From Apophysomyces variabilis (lineage: Eukaryota > Mucoromycota > Mucoromycetes > Mucorales > Mucoraceae): DNA of 64,000 nt. Shown here in pieces: positions 25,407 through 35,649 of the stretch. The DNA lies in contig MZZL01000399.1 in NCBI GenBank assembly GCA_002749535.1, positions 496,001-560,000 of the forward strand. The letters run 5' to 3'. The notes under the pieces are model-generated. The model worked only from the letters and a program-made list of their open reading frames with translations, did no database searches and was not told the DNA's origin. The position numbers were made by a program, and so were the translations under genes. Within the stretch, counting starts at the first letter, position 1. Every line of letters starts with the position of its first letter.

Positions 25407-25764
25407 ATGTACGCAAACATCCTTGCTCGTTCTGCTCTCCGTTCGCGGGCTAATGCTCGTCAGCTCATCCGTTCTGATCTGTATCATTTCGAGAACGGTC
25501 ATGGCAAGGTAAAAGCATTGTTTCTCGCACCGCATGGGAGAAATGCTTGTTACTGAATAATCCTTGCACTATATAGAACTTCCCTTTTGACACCAAAAAC
25601 AAGAAGGCATTTACAGTTAAATACGTCCTTTTCACTGGCATTGGCTTTGTCTTCCCCTTCATTGGTAAGTTCTAATGAGCATTAACATGAGTGATGACTG
25701 GCTAACATATATATCTACTTTTTTATTTTCAATTTTTTTTCTAGGTTGTGCCTGGCAGCTGTAA
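25407..25764 (+). CDS. COX8: Cytochrome c oxidase subunit VIIc (yeast Cox8)
   Basis: Small inner-membrane subunit of respiratory complex IV. Exons 25407-25508, 25577-25664, 25745-25764 give 69 aa in frame. The first about 30 residues are Arg/Ala-rich without acids (RSALRSRANARQ), a mitochondrial presequence. The mature part has the family pattern NFPFDTKNKKAFTVKY, then LFTGIGFVFPFIG forming the single membrane helix, and ends CAWQL. Length is normal. Confidence 0.92.
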
Positions 25765-26220
25765 GTTACCATAACAATTTTGTTTATTTATTCGTGTACT
25801 TAAGCCCTCTGTTATTTTCTTTTTGTAGAAGCAAGAATTAAGCAAAAGAGAAACATGTTTTGCAATGATGAAAAAAGAAAGAGGGATATCGGTCTTTCCT
25901 TTTGTACAAAGCCTATTTTTTTCTATTTCTGGACGATAATGTATCGTATTCAATAATGAATTTTATTTTCTGTGGATTTTTCTTGTACAGCAACATGGAT
26001 AGATACATGGGTTTATTTGTGATGAGCACTGCGAGCTTTTCTGCCTGATCGACCCTGGCTGTTTTGTTAGGAGCCTCTCGATTTGAAAACGGAAAGTCAG
26101 GCGACTTTCCATGGTTTCACGAGGATCTTCGATGGATTCGTAAGTCATCCCTAGTGAACGCCTCGGTTGTGTTTTCGACGATAAAAATAAACTCCTGCAT
26201 TTTCTATGCAAACAAAAGTG
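25765..26220. other. COX7C-like 3' flank
   Basis: No coding sequence recognised; pyrimidine-rich start, likely the 3' UTR. Confidence 0.4.
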
Positions 26221-26463
26221 ATGTATCATAAAGCAATCGTCTTTTTTCTTTTTGCTTTTTCACCTTTCATCGCATGCCAAGTCCATAAGCGAGGAGGGAT
26301 ATATAAAGAGAAGGGCATTTTCTACAGTGTATCAAATGCTGAATACAACTTCCTCACAATAATTCAACTTCTCTTTAAAGATCTCTTGAAAGCTATCAGG
26401 TGGATATTTCATTTAGCTATTATCTACATCACCGGTCACTGTTGGAACCAGCTAAAGACTTAG
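26221..26463 (+). CDS. Possible small secreted protein (80 aa)
   Basis: ATG at 26221 opens an 80-aa frame starting MYHKAIVFFLFAFSPFIACQ, a good signal peptide, followed by VHKRGG with a dibasic KR that Kex2-type proteases could cut. The rest is hydrophobic and aromatic (LAIIYITGHCW). No family recognised and no splice evidence. Could also be a chance frame. Confidence 0.3.
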   Translation: MYHKAIVFFLFAFSPFIACQVHKRGGIYKEKGIFYSVSNAEYNFLTIIQLLFKDLLKAIRWIFHLAIIYITGHCWNQLKT

Positions 26464-26624
26464 TTCTTTTCCCCCCCCTCCTTTTCAGTCTATCTACCTT
26501 TCTTTTTTATTTTTTTCTTTTCTATTCAAAGCTTGAACCATTATAACGGCAGCAATTGAGCATATAATTTATTTGAGTTGACAAACAATCTCTCTTTCCC
26601 GATCTCTCTTTATCTTTCTGTGAA

Positions 26625-27212
26625 ATGTCACTGGATAGTTTCCCTGCCGGAAAGCGTGGGTTCAGCGGCAATACATACTATGAATCCCATCGACCAAACG
26701 ACTACTATCAAATGTACATTATTATTATCGCATCGGTCCTTGGCGGATCAATACTTGTCATTGCCATGATAATCGGCATATTGTTCTGTAGGCGGCGGTA
26801 CAATGGCCTTGCGAAGGATAAAGAACAAAATCAACATCGTGAAGATGACGCGATCTTAGAAGATAACCAGCCAGACACACGGTCAGAAAGACATTCCTCT
26901 TCCACAGCTAGCACAGCAGGAAATGATACTACCGATAGAGATGTGGAAGATGTTCCACTACCTTCTTGGGTTCAACATCTTTCGTCTTCGCCGACACCGG
27001 CCAGAACGACCGTCCAAACGTCAACTTCCGTAGCCGAACGAAGTGACACCGGCTCGGTTACCACGGGCGGTGACCAGTCCTCAAGGACAGACCCAAGAGA
27101 TTCTACACGCCGTAGCACTCGATTTCAGGAACATTTTGATATATCTACGTTATTGGAACATCCGTTTATGTCTTCCTCTGCTTCTCATTCCCATGTTGAC
27201 AATGAGCAATGA
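26625..27212 (+). CDS. Single-pass membrane protein, unknown function (195 aa)
   Basis: Intronless gene. A short N-terminal ectodomain (about 30 residues) precedes one strong transmembrane helix (residues about 31-54, IIIIASVLGGSILVIAMIIG) followed by CRRRYNG, a stop-transfer charge cluster that places the long C-terminal tail in the cytosol. The tail is Ser/Thr/Asp-rich and low in hydrophobics, with runs such as RHSSSTASTAGND, likely disordered and phosphorylated (inference). No signal peptide or known domain. The topology resembles fungal surface sensors with a short ectodomain, but I cannot assign it. Confidence 0.7.
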   Translation: MSLDSFPAGKRGFSGNTYYESHRPNDYYQMYIIIIASVLGGSILVIAMIIGILFCRRRYNGLAKDKEQNQHREDDAILEDNQPDTRSERHSSSTASTAGNDTTDRDVEDVPLPSWVQHLSSSPTPARTTVQTSTSVAERSDTGSVTTGGDQSSRTDPRDSTRRSTRFQEHFDISTLLEHPFMSSSASHSHVDNEQ

Positions 27213-28072
27213 GAGAATTATATGTTTTTTTGTTGTACATACTAGGTATCTTTCTCTTGTTATTATTTGCATTATAATCTTACTGTTTCTTGAACATTAT
27301 CCTGGCATTAACAAAACCGTTAACGTTTGTTATCCATTTAATTCTCTCTTTGCACTGATGGAAGCCCTTTTTCACCTCATTGGAGATGCTCAAAAATTGT
27401 AGCTGTTAAGCCTGTCGGTTTATGGTACGTTGTGCTTTATCAGTGCTGATTCGACTTTTTTCTCTTCTAAAATGAATTGGGGATCTCTGATTGGAAGCAA
27501 AGATGCAGTGATATCAGCATCGTTTTTGTTCGCCCTATCGAAAACTAGTAAGGCATGGTAACGTGTTTATGGATGAATCCAGGTAATAGTAGATCTTTTT
27601 ACTGCTTTAATTAGGGTATGTACTAAATCGAAGAAGATGGCAGTGCAGTACATAAGCTCATATGAATGCAAAAGACACATGTACAGTGGTGACCTTGCCA
27701 ATATGATGGAATAAAATTGCAGGTACCATGATACTGCGGATAGCATATGATGGGTGACTCTGTGGATCCCCCTTTAGCAGCTGTAAGCGATCACTTTGTT
27801 ATCAGCGTGTTTTGTTCGCGATACAATTGGTTCTCCTCAGTTATTTTGCTTCTTTGTCCCTGGTATCTTCTAACCCATCGTAAATATCCCCCCCTCCAAC
27901 GAATGCTTGGCTCTTGCAGCCATCTCTTTGCAGCATTTACTGACCTTCAACTACATCGATTCGCGGTAGCTGAACTAGAAAACACACAGTATTTGGAATC
28001 TCTGAACGCCACTTCTATAATAATCCGGTCGTTTAACCGTAGGTTCCCGGCGTACACCGAACGTGTTCAGTC
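27213..28072. other. Intergenic before PhyH gene
   Basis: No supported gene. A 126-codon plus-strand frame at 27747-28127 overlaps the start of the PhyH gene in another frame and looks spurious. Confidence 0.4.
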
Positions 28073-29115
28073 ATGTCAACTTTGGCAGAGCATCTCATTG
28101 AACAATACCACTCGCATGGCTACATGATTCTTACAGATGGTACATGAAGTTGGTTGGCAGGCTTTTTTCAGTTTCATCTTGGCTTAACCATGAGGATAGC
28201 ATTGAATGACGATCAGCTAAATGCGCTGCGAGAGGAGGCTGACCTTCTTGTCAACTATTTACTGTCAGAAGGGTACGACCTGGTCGATGATCTCGGTTGC
28301 ATTGTCGGTACGGACAGTACTGAGAAAACCTAACAAAATGGCTCACGGCGTTTTAGAGCCTCTGACATGCGGCTATTTGGATAAACCGGATTCAGAGGAA
28401 TATCGGACCGACGTGAAGCTGTATAAAGAACGACGTGATAGCATTTCACTAGGACATCGGTTGTCTGATTTGACGCTGACGTTCGTAGCCAGATTAGCCA
28501 AAGAATTGCTTAAAAATGACGTTTATTTGGTACGTCGAAAGATACAAAGAAAAATATAAGGGCCATCGCCTAACTAAATACCTATGGATCCAGTTGAATG
28601 AACAATACATAATCAAGCCTCCTCATACTGCTTCCAAATCACAGTTTGCATGGCATAGGGTTTGTTTGCGTTGCATTGCAATAAGATGAACCCTGCGCTA
28701 AGATTATTTGTGCATCTCTTCTTCTTTTTTCGCAGGACTCTGATTACCTTAGTCCAACCTTGCAAAAACAACATACAGTTGCTTGCTGGATTGCACTCGA
28801 TCCGGTAACGTTGGTGAGTAACTAATGAAAAGCTGTGGCGTTTCGTTTCTGAAGTTAGGTAACTGTTTCCATCAGGAGAACGGTACGTTATTGGTGGAAA
28901 GTTTAAAGAACGGTGAAACAACCGTGGTAGAAGTGGCAGCTGGAAGTATCGTTTTCATGTCGAATCGTGTACGTCATAAAAGCACAGGGAACAAAAGTGC
29001 ACTTTTCCGACGGGCGTTCATGCCGCAGTACTCAACAAGACCAATGCAAGATAATGCAACCGAGTATATCGGTCTTGCTCTACCATGTATAGCAATAAAT
29101 CAAAAAAATGACTGA
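28073..29115 (+). CDS. Phytanoyl-CoA dioxygenase (PhyH) family protein
   Basis: Fe(II)/2-oxoglutarate-dependent oxygenase, 243 aa. Six exons: 28073-28139, 28200-28307, 28357-28529, 28594-28659, 28736-28813, 28876-29115, total 732 nt in frame. The metal-binding HxD is in FAWHRDSDYLSP (about residue 150). The conserved core VACWIALDPV leads into ENGTLLVESLK, and the distal His/Arg lie in NRVRHKSTGNKSALFRR. Substrate unknown: members act on phytanoyl-CoA, and in fungi also on secondary metabolites. Its 3' end faces the Nas2 gene with about 104 bp between stops. Confidence 0.93.
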
Positions 29116-29219
29116 ATTCACCCAATATGCAAAGGCAGAAAGCTCATGAACAGCGTAGACGTCAGATAGGTTCATCAAAAATTTCAAGCTTCTGTTCTTT
29201 TCCTTTCAAATCCTCCTCT

Positions 29220-29855
29220 TTATAGCGGTAGAATATGACAGCCTAATGTACCACGACCTCCCCAATTACTTCCTGGCGTTAATGATAACGTATGCAGCTC
29301 TTCTCCACGCAATATAACCACCTCGATAGGTAGCCCTTCTCTTTGGCGCACCAAATCACTCACAGCTCGTAACTGGTTGTGGTTCTCAGCATGAATGTGG
29401 CCAAACCTAACCAAGCGATCATCTTTTCGCAGGCCACTTTTATCGGCAGGAGAATTATATGCAACCGAGTTGACCATTGCAAAGGCTACACTGCGTTCCT
29501 GTGCTTGTTCTTCATGAGCTACGGTGGGCGCGGCTGTTGTTGGTTCCTCCTCGGTTTGTTCTCTTTCTTTTCTGCTAGCTTCATGAATAGCATGCAATGC
29601 TTGTTCGATTTCGATCATAATGGCTTTATGATCGTTCCGTAAACGATACACAAGATTACGTGAAGTTCTCGCTGCTGCCACATCGACATCGGATCGAGGG
29701 AATCCCGATGCATCGACGAGTGGAATATTCATACCAACGCCTTGTATATGCAGTGACTCCTCTAATTCCCGTAGCTGACTTTCCAAAGCATCCTTTTTGG
29801 CGATCAATTCTTGTGCTGCCTTAACAAGTTCTTTTGTGTCTTTGCCGGTAGTCAT
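29220..29855 (-). CDS. NAS2: 26S proteasome assembly chaperone Nas2/p27 (PSMD9)
   Basis: Chaperone that binds the Rpt5 C-terminus during base assembly of the 26S proteasome. Intronless, 211 aa, normal length. Residues 1-95 form the helical N-domain (KDALESQLRELEESLHIQG, then GFPRSDVDVAAARTSRN, a signature of the family). After an acidic Ala/Thr linker the PDZ domain begins near residue 125 (AFAMVNSVAYNSPADKSGLR) with GDxLVxFG-type core KDDRLVRFG. It ends GGRGTLGCHILPL, as orthologues do. Confidence 0.97.
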   Translation of the reverse strand: MTTGKDTKELVKAAQELIAKKDALESQLRELEESLHIQGVGMNIPLVDASGFPRSDVDVAAARTSRNLVYRLRNDHKAIMIEIEQALHAIHEASRKEREQTEEEPTTAAPTVAHEEQAQERSVAFAMVNSVAYNSPADKSGLRKDDRLVRFGHIHAENHNQLRAVSDLVRQREGLPIEVVILRGEELHTLSLTPGSNWGGRGTLGCHILPL

Positions 29856-30461
29856 GGTGGCAAGAAAGTGATAAATCCGCAGGCTTGTCCAAATGCTTGT
29901 TCCTCTTTTGAGGTTTTTAATCTCCGCAATAATTTGGCCTATGCCAATCGAGTCCCTCTCACAGTAACCTTAACGTTCGTCTTGTAGCCTCATTATAGCA
30001 GCGGAAATTTCCTTGTTTAATTTAATAGGATGGTTTAAATTTGCATTTTTTTTTTCGGGATTCGTCCATCATGGATCGACAGGTTATCGGATATATTCAT
30101 TTCGCAGTGAGGGACGGCGGAATGACGACTTACCCATTCGGAACTCGACATGATTGAAAATGAAACTGACAATAGATAAATCCTTGTCAAGGGTTTGTAA
30201 AAAGTTAAAAAGAAAGAATAGAAAAAAGAAGCGAATAAACAACTAAGCAATGACCAAGGTAATGGAGAGATAAAGACCAAAAATAAAAATAAAGTAAGAA
30301 AAATAAGAGAGAGAGGAGAACCGACAAAAGAATGCTTTCGATCCAGGCTGAACCCAACTTGATCGGAAATATATAAAGATGAATAAATCTGACATAAATA
30401 CCAATCGTTGCTTTTCTCTTCTTCTTTTTTTTACATTTTTATCTTACTTTATACAAAAACG
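29856..30461. other. Divergent spacer between NAS2 and the GPI protein gene
   Basis: Holds the NAS2 promoter on the left and a TATA box at 30370-30378 on the right. No gene in between. Confidence 0.5.
30370..30378 (+). promoter_or_regulatory. TATA box (TATATAAAG)
   Basis: TATATAAAG lies 84 bp upstream of the ATG of the His-rich GPI-type protein and is followed by T-rich sequence, a normal core promoter layout for fungi. Confidence 0.6.
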
Positions 30462-31577
30462 ATGAAAGCGACGTCTTTGATTGCTGTCGCCACAGTCCTA
30501 TCTGTAGGCGTCTCCGCTACTTGTATGTAAAAAAAAGGATGAATAATAGAGAACTTCTTCTTCAATTGCGAAACTGAGAATCCATTTTTATATACTTTTT
30601 TTTCGCCGTGGCTATTGTGTAGGGTCTGGTCATAGATCTGATCCACAAGATACAGATGCAATCCCTATTGTACCCATTCCCGGAATAGAATACAACACAA
30701 ATCCTCCGGTATACGTTACTACTACAGTCTACAAGGAATTACCGTCAACACTGTACCCTCCTTTCGATGTAAGTCCTCTCTTTGATATCGGCTATTTTTT
30801 TTTCTTGTTGGGGGATCAGAGGGTTATTCAAACACCGCGAATTAGGGATTTGGCAACGATCCATGGTATCCGTGGCAAGACGATGACGACGGTAACTCAG
30901 ACAAACACTACAAGAAAAAAGGAAAGGGGCATAGGAAATCGTCAAAGGGTTACCACGAACAAAGTATCGATAGACCAAATGGCGACAGACGCCTTGGCCA
31001 TTCTGGAGGAGCGAAGCATGCTAAGGGTGGCAAGCACTTGAAAGGATTGCATTCTCCATACCGTCAACAGTCAGTAGAAGAAAAGGATCATCATCATGGA
31101 GGTCACCACCATGTGAAAGGTAGCAGTGATGGTGGAAGCCATCATCATGGTAGCGGCAGCCACAGTGGTAGCCACGGGGGTAGCCATGGTGGCAAAAAGA
31201 ATTCCGGTGGTGGTAAAGACGATACTTTCAGCAACCTTCAGGACGAAGAAACCATTGCTTCCTTGCCGCCACCAGAAATCCCTGCTATCAAGCCTTATGA
31301 TATCTTTGGTGCCACTGCCTCTGCCTCCGGGTCCCTCTCGTCGAAGTCGGCCATGTCTTCCTCTCATTTAGCCTTTGCGTCTGCTATGTCGTCGTCCATG
31401 AGTCCTACAGCGAAACCTGCGGTTGCAACCAAGGCCACTAGCACAGGTGCTTCGGCCAGTCGAGCAGCCATGACAGCTCGTCCTGCAAGCGCTAACAGCA
31501 ACAATTCCGGTGTCAGTCTCCATGTAGGAGGTCTGATGACGTTATGTGCTGTTTTTGCAGCCTGGCTTCTCATATAA
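30462..31577 (+). CDS. His/Gly/Ser-rich GPI-anchored cell-surface protein (312 aa)
   Basis: Exons 30462-30522, 30623-30768, 30846-31577; 939 nt in frame. Signal peptide at the N-terminus (MKATSLIAVATVLSVGVSA). A Pro/Thr segment follows, then a Lys/Gly/His region (HYKKKGKGHRKSSKGYH) and a His-Gly-Ser stretch at about residues 145-190 with HHHGGHHH and repeated GSHSGSHGGSHGG. The C-terminal third is Ser/Ala/Thr-rich, as in O-mannosylated wall proteins. The end fits a GPI signal: small residues (ANSNNSG) then a hydrophobic tail LMTLCAVFAAWLLI with no charge after it. The histidine cluster could bind Zn, Cu or Ni (inference). No catalytic domain recognised. Confidence 0.85.
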
Positions 31578-32584
31578 AAGAAACGTGAACGCTAGGCCTG
31601 TTGCTTTTTTTGGTTCCTCCTATTTTCCCCTTTTCTTTTTCTCTTTCTTTTACTCCCTTTAGGCTTCTTCCTCTTCTGGTTTTGCAGGTTCCAATTGTCC
31701 CTTCAGTCAATAAAAAAATTGGAATTATCATCACCCATCCACTAGCTCTACTCTATTGGTGTTATTCAAACGTAATTCATATCGTACTAAAGATGATTCC
31801 CGTTCCATTGACCTTTATCTCAAAGTTACATCAGCATGAAGTCAAGATGACTGCCAAAAGAGTCAATGTCTTCCGCTGAATATCAAACGTACAGTGACTA
31901 TTCCTTGAATTTTCTCTGGTAGGAAATAAAGGCGCCAAATGGAACGAATAAACGGCATGAATTCAAAAGAAGGGTTCCATGAGACTGAACGACAAGCGTT
32001 TGGAAATGTTAAAGACATGTTAAAATGACAAGTACGATATGTTGGACGACTCTGTGTTCATCCCATCAACATTCTATTAGCAATGTCATGCCATAATACA
32101 AACAGTGTAACGTAGTTTTGTTAATCAACGGTCAGATCTGTCAATTGCTACAATTGCCCTTTGGTAAACAAATAACAAATGATCATATACTGTTACACCG
32201 GAAGCGCTTTACGAATATTCACTGTTGCAAACTCGCCAGTTTCGGTTCACCAAAACTTGGCCGGAATGCGTCATATTGTGTCAACCTAGTATCTATTTCA
32301 GGTCTAATCAAAGTAAGTAAGTTTGAGAAGGGAAAAAGCGGGACAGGACTCTAGATATCTGAGAACCGCTACTATCACATATCCATTGACCAAGCAAATT
32401 TTATTCCCTGCCTCATTGGCGTTGCTTTGTTTCCCTTTGACCGATGTCTACTCGATCTATTCCTCATGGTGTTCAAAATTGCTTTAGCTTTCCAAAAAAA
32501 AGTGGATGAGGCGATTGCTGGCTGTACTAAAACAACGATCAGTCAAACTCCTGGTCGACAAAACAATGTAGGCAAGAATCACAG
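31578..32584. other. GPI gene 3' flank and non-coding DNA
   Basis: T-rich 3' UTR-like sequence after 31577. Beyond about 31900 short frames only, none with recognisable products. Confidence 0.4.
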
Positions 32585-33052
32585 ATGAAGCGTGTAGCAT
32601 TTTTTAATCAAACTATTCAAATCATTTCGAAGCAAAAGCGTCAGGATTACGACTCTCTTCGTGCCTTCTGCAAAGAATTACTGAGCTATCACAAGAGAGG
32701 CACTTTCAACCACGCCTTCCAGTGGTTTTGCAATCAACAAATACACTATGGGAAATATGGCTTGCGCGTAGGTCTCTGGTAATTTCTATTGAGTTACTTG
32801 TGGTTCCTGATGCAGTATTTTCCCCTAAGCAAAAGTAGCCCATTGGGAACCAATGTTACAATCTGCAGCGGACTCGGAAACTTTGGTCTTTAAAGCATTA
32901 CCTTTTTTTTTACTTGATGAATAATAGTACAGCAGTAACCATTTCCCATAGTGATCAATTTATGCAAGGAGCAGAACGAGGCTGACCATATTGGTGATTT
33001 GGCAGGCGCAAAGCTAGCTACAATTGGTGCAATGAAAGCCAAGTAGGCAATT
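32585..33052 (+). repeat. Copy A of a degenerate, formerly coding dispersed repeat
   Basis: A 65-codon frame (32585-32782) precedes non-coding-looking sequence at 32795-32985 that aligns by eye with 63085-63270: shared blocks include TTGTGGTTCC, CATTGGGAA, AATGTT, CTCGGA and AGTACAGCAG with AACCATTTC. Beyond it both copies can be read as the same peptide pattern, NEADHIGDLAGAKLA here and NEAIDIGKSVGAKVR at the other copy. Probably the remains of one mobile-element family; name unknown. Confidence 0.5.
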
Positions 33053-33924
33053 GATAAAAAAAACAGTCAAGGTCCTTGCGAGGATAGTTTCAAGTTCTGC
33101 TGAAGAAAGTACGGATGGTGTAGAATGGATTTACAAACGTAAAACGACGAAACATATTCATTTTAATAGCTTTTTAGACTGAACCAGATTCTTTGGGTAC
33201 GACAATCAAACATGAAGCACCTTGGCTATATAAGTCGTACACAAATGGGAGATCTGTCAAGTAGCGAACTTTTTGCAATGCAATAATAAGGAATGGGATT
33301 CTGTTGTTAACTAAGTTGAATGCTAGTATTTAATCTCGTCAAATCCTTTGATATCCTCTATAAACCGAAGATGGGATACTATATAATTGATATTTTAAAT
33401 GGGCATGCTGCTCCATTGTGTAAAACTGGCAATAGGACCGTGATTTTTCGAGAGGAGCATAAAACATGTTGCACTGGACAGAGGCCGGATTGCCAACGGC
33501 TTAAAGAGTCAGCAGCCTCACTGATACGTGATGCTCACTGTTATACTAACAATGTTCGAATAAACAAGTAGTGTCCCTTTACCGTTTCATATCCAAAAAC
33601 AGTGCGCTATAGTAAACAGCAAAAGGAACAAAGAAAGAAACAAAAAAATGCAAGGCATGTAAATGAGTAAAGAAATGATTGACTCTTTTCTTTAATGCAG
33701 AATTGTCATCACATAGCACGACCTGGCCCACACAAATATCAAAGATTCACATCGCCAATAGCCTAACTCCAACATAAATATGGCTGCGTCTTAGTTATGC
33801 CATCATTTTCCCATGTTACCTTATTTTTTTTTTTTAGTTTTTTCTCTTTATCTTTAGGATCCATTTTTACACTGCAGAGAATCAAACCATTTAGCATCGA
33901 GCATGAAAGAACATAAGCATATTT
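33053..33924. other. Non-coding spacer before the E2 gene
   Basis: AT-rich, no recognised gene; the right end is the 3' flank of the minus-strand E2 gene and contains T-runs near 33825. Confidence 0.4.
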
Positions 33925-34821
<897 letters not shown>

Positions 34822-35649
34822 GATTTTCACAGAGAAGAAATAAACGAAACGGGTGGATAAGAAACTTTGAGAGGGAAAGAGTGAGGTTCGGGAACAACGG
34901 GACTAGGAAGTTGGGTAAAAATTGACTACCGTGATGTCACAGCCACCATTCGCGGAGAATAAAAACTGCTCATTGGTTCAGCCAAAACTTCTGCGCTTTT
35001 CCTTGGGAGAGAACCAAAAAAAGGTCGCAGCACTTGTTACCACATCTGACGCCTGTTGGCCAATAGGAAGGATCTGTCTATTGCTTAATTGGAAATCGCT
35101 GTTTAAACTTTGTGTGCTGTGTCCGGATCATATCAAACACAATATAAGTGAGGATTGAGACCATATAACGCAGCGTAAGTGTCAACAGCTGACTGTCACA
35201 CAAAGAAAAGAGGAGAGACACACGTACTACTGCAATAGGAAAACAATCATATTATACTGCTCATTCGTGCTTTAAATCATAACATGGCAAAATGAACAGA
35301 GTTGAAGTTAGGGTATCACGCAAATGTTGGTTGGTGACCTAATTCGGTAAAATGCAGCCCGGTGTAGTGTAAGTGTGTTGCTTTTACCATATCAAGGAGA
35401 TTAGCTCTCCAGTAGTTTCTCTTAGACGATTTAATTAAACATAAATTGGACTTTTTACAATTGATCAATAGCGGCGACGAACTCAAGGGAAAAAGGTTTG
35501 ATTACATAGATTATGGTATGTCATCCACTCGTCACCAAAAGAATGTCCATGTATCTGCAGCAAAATATTGCCAAATCGACATATAGGGAAAAAGATCAAA
35601 TTGCTTTTCTATGCGGAGTAGCCTTTAAAAACAGCTTTCTGTTTTCATT
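34822..35649. other. Spacer between UBC4 start and calpain 3' end
   Basis: Contains the E2 promoter region. A 78-codon plus-strand frame at 34922 has no recognisable product. No other feature seen. Confidence 0.4.

Noticed and set aside
27747..28127. 126-codon frame upstream of PhyH
   Set aside because: It overlaps PhyH exon 1 in another frame and has no recognisable product.
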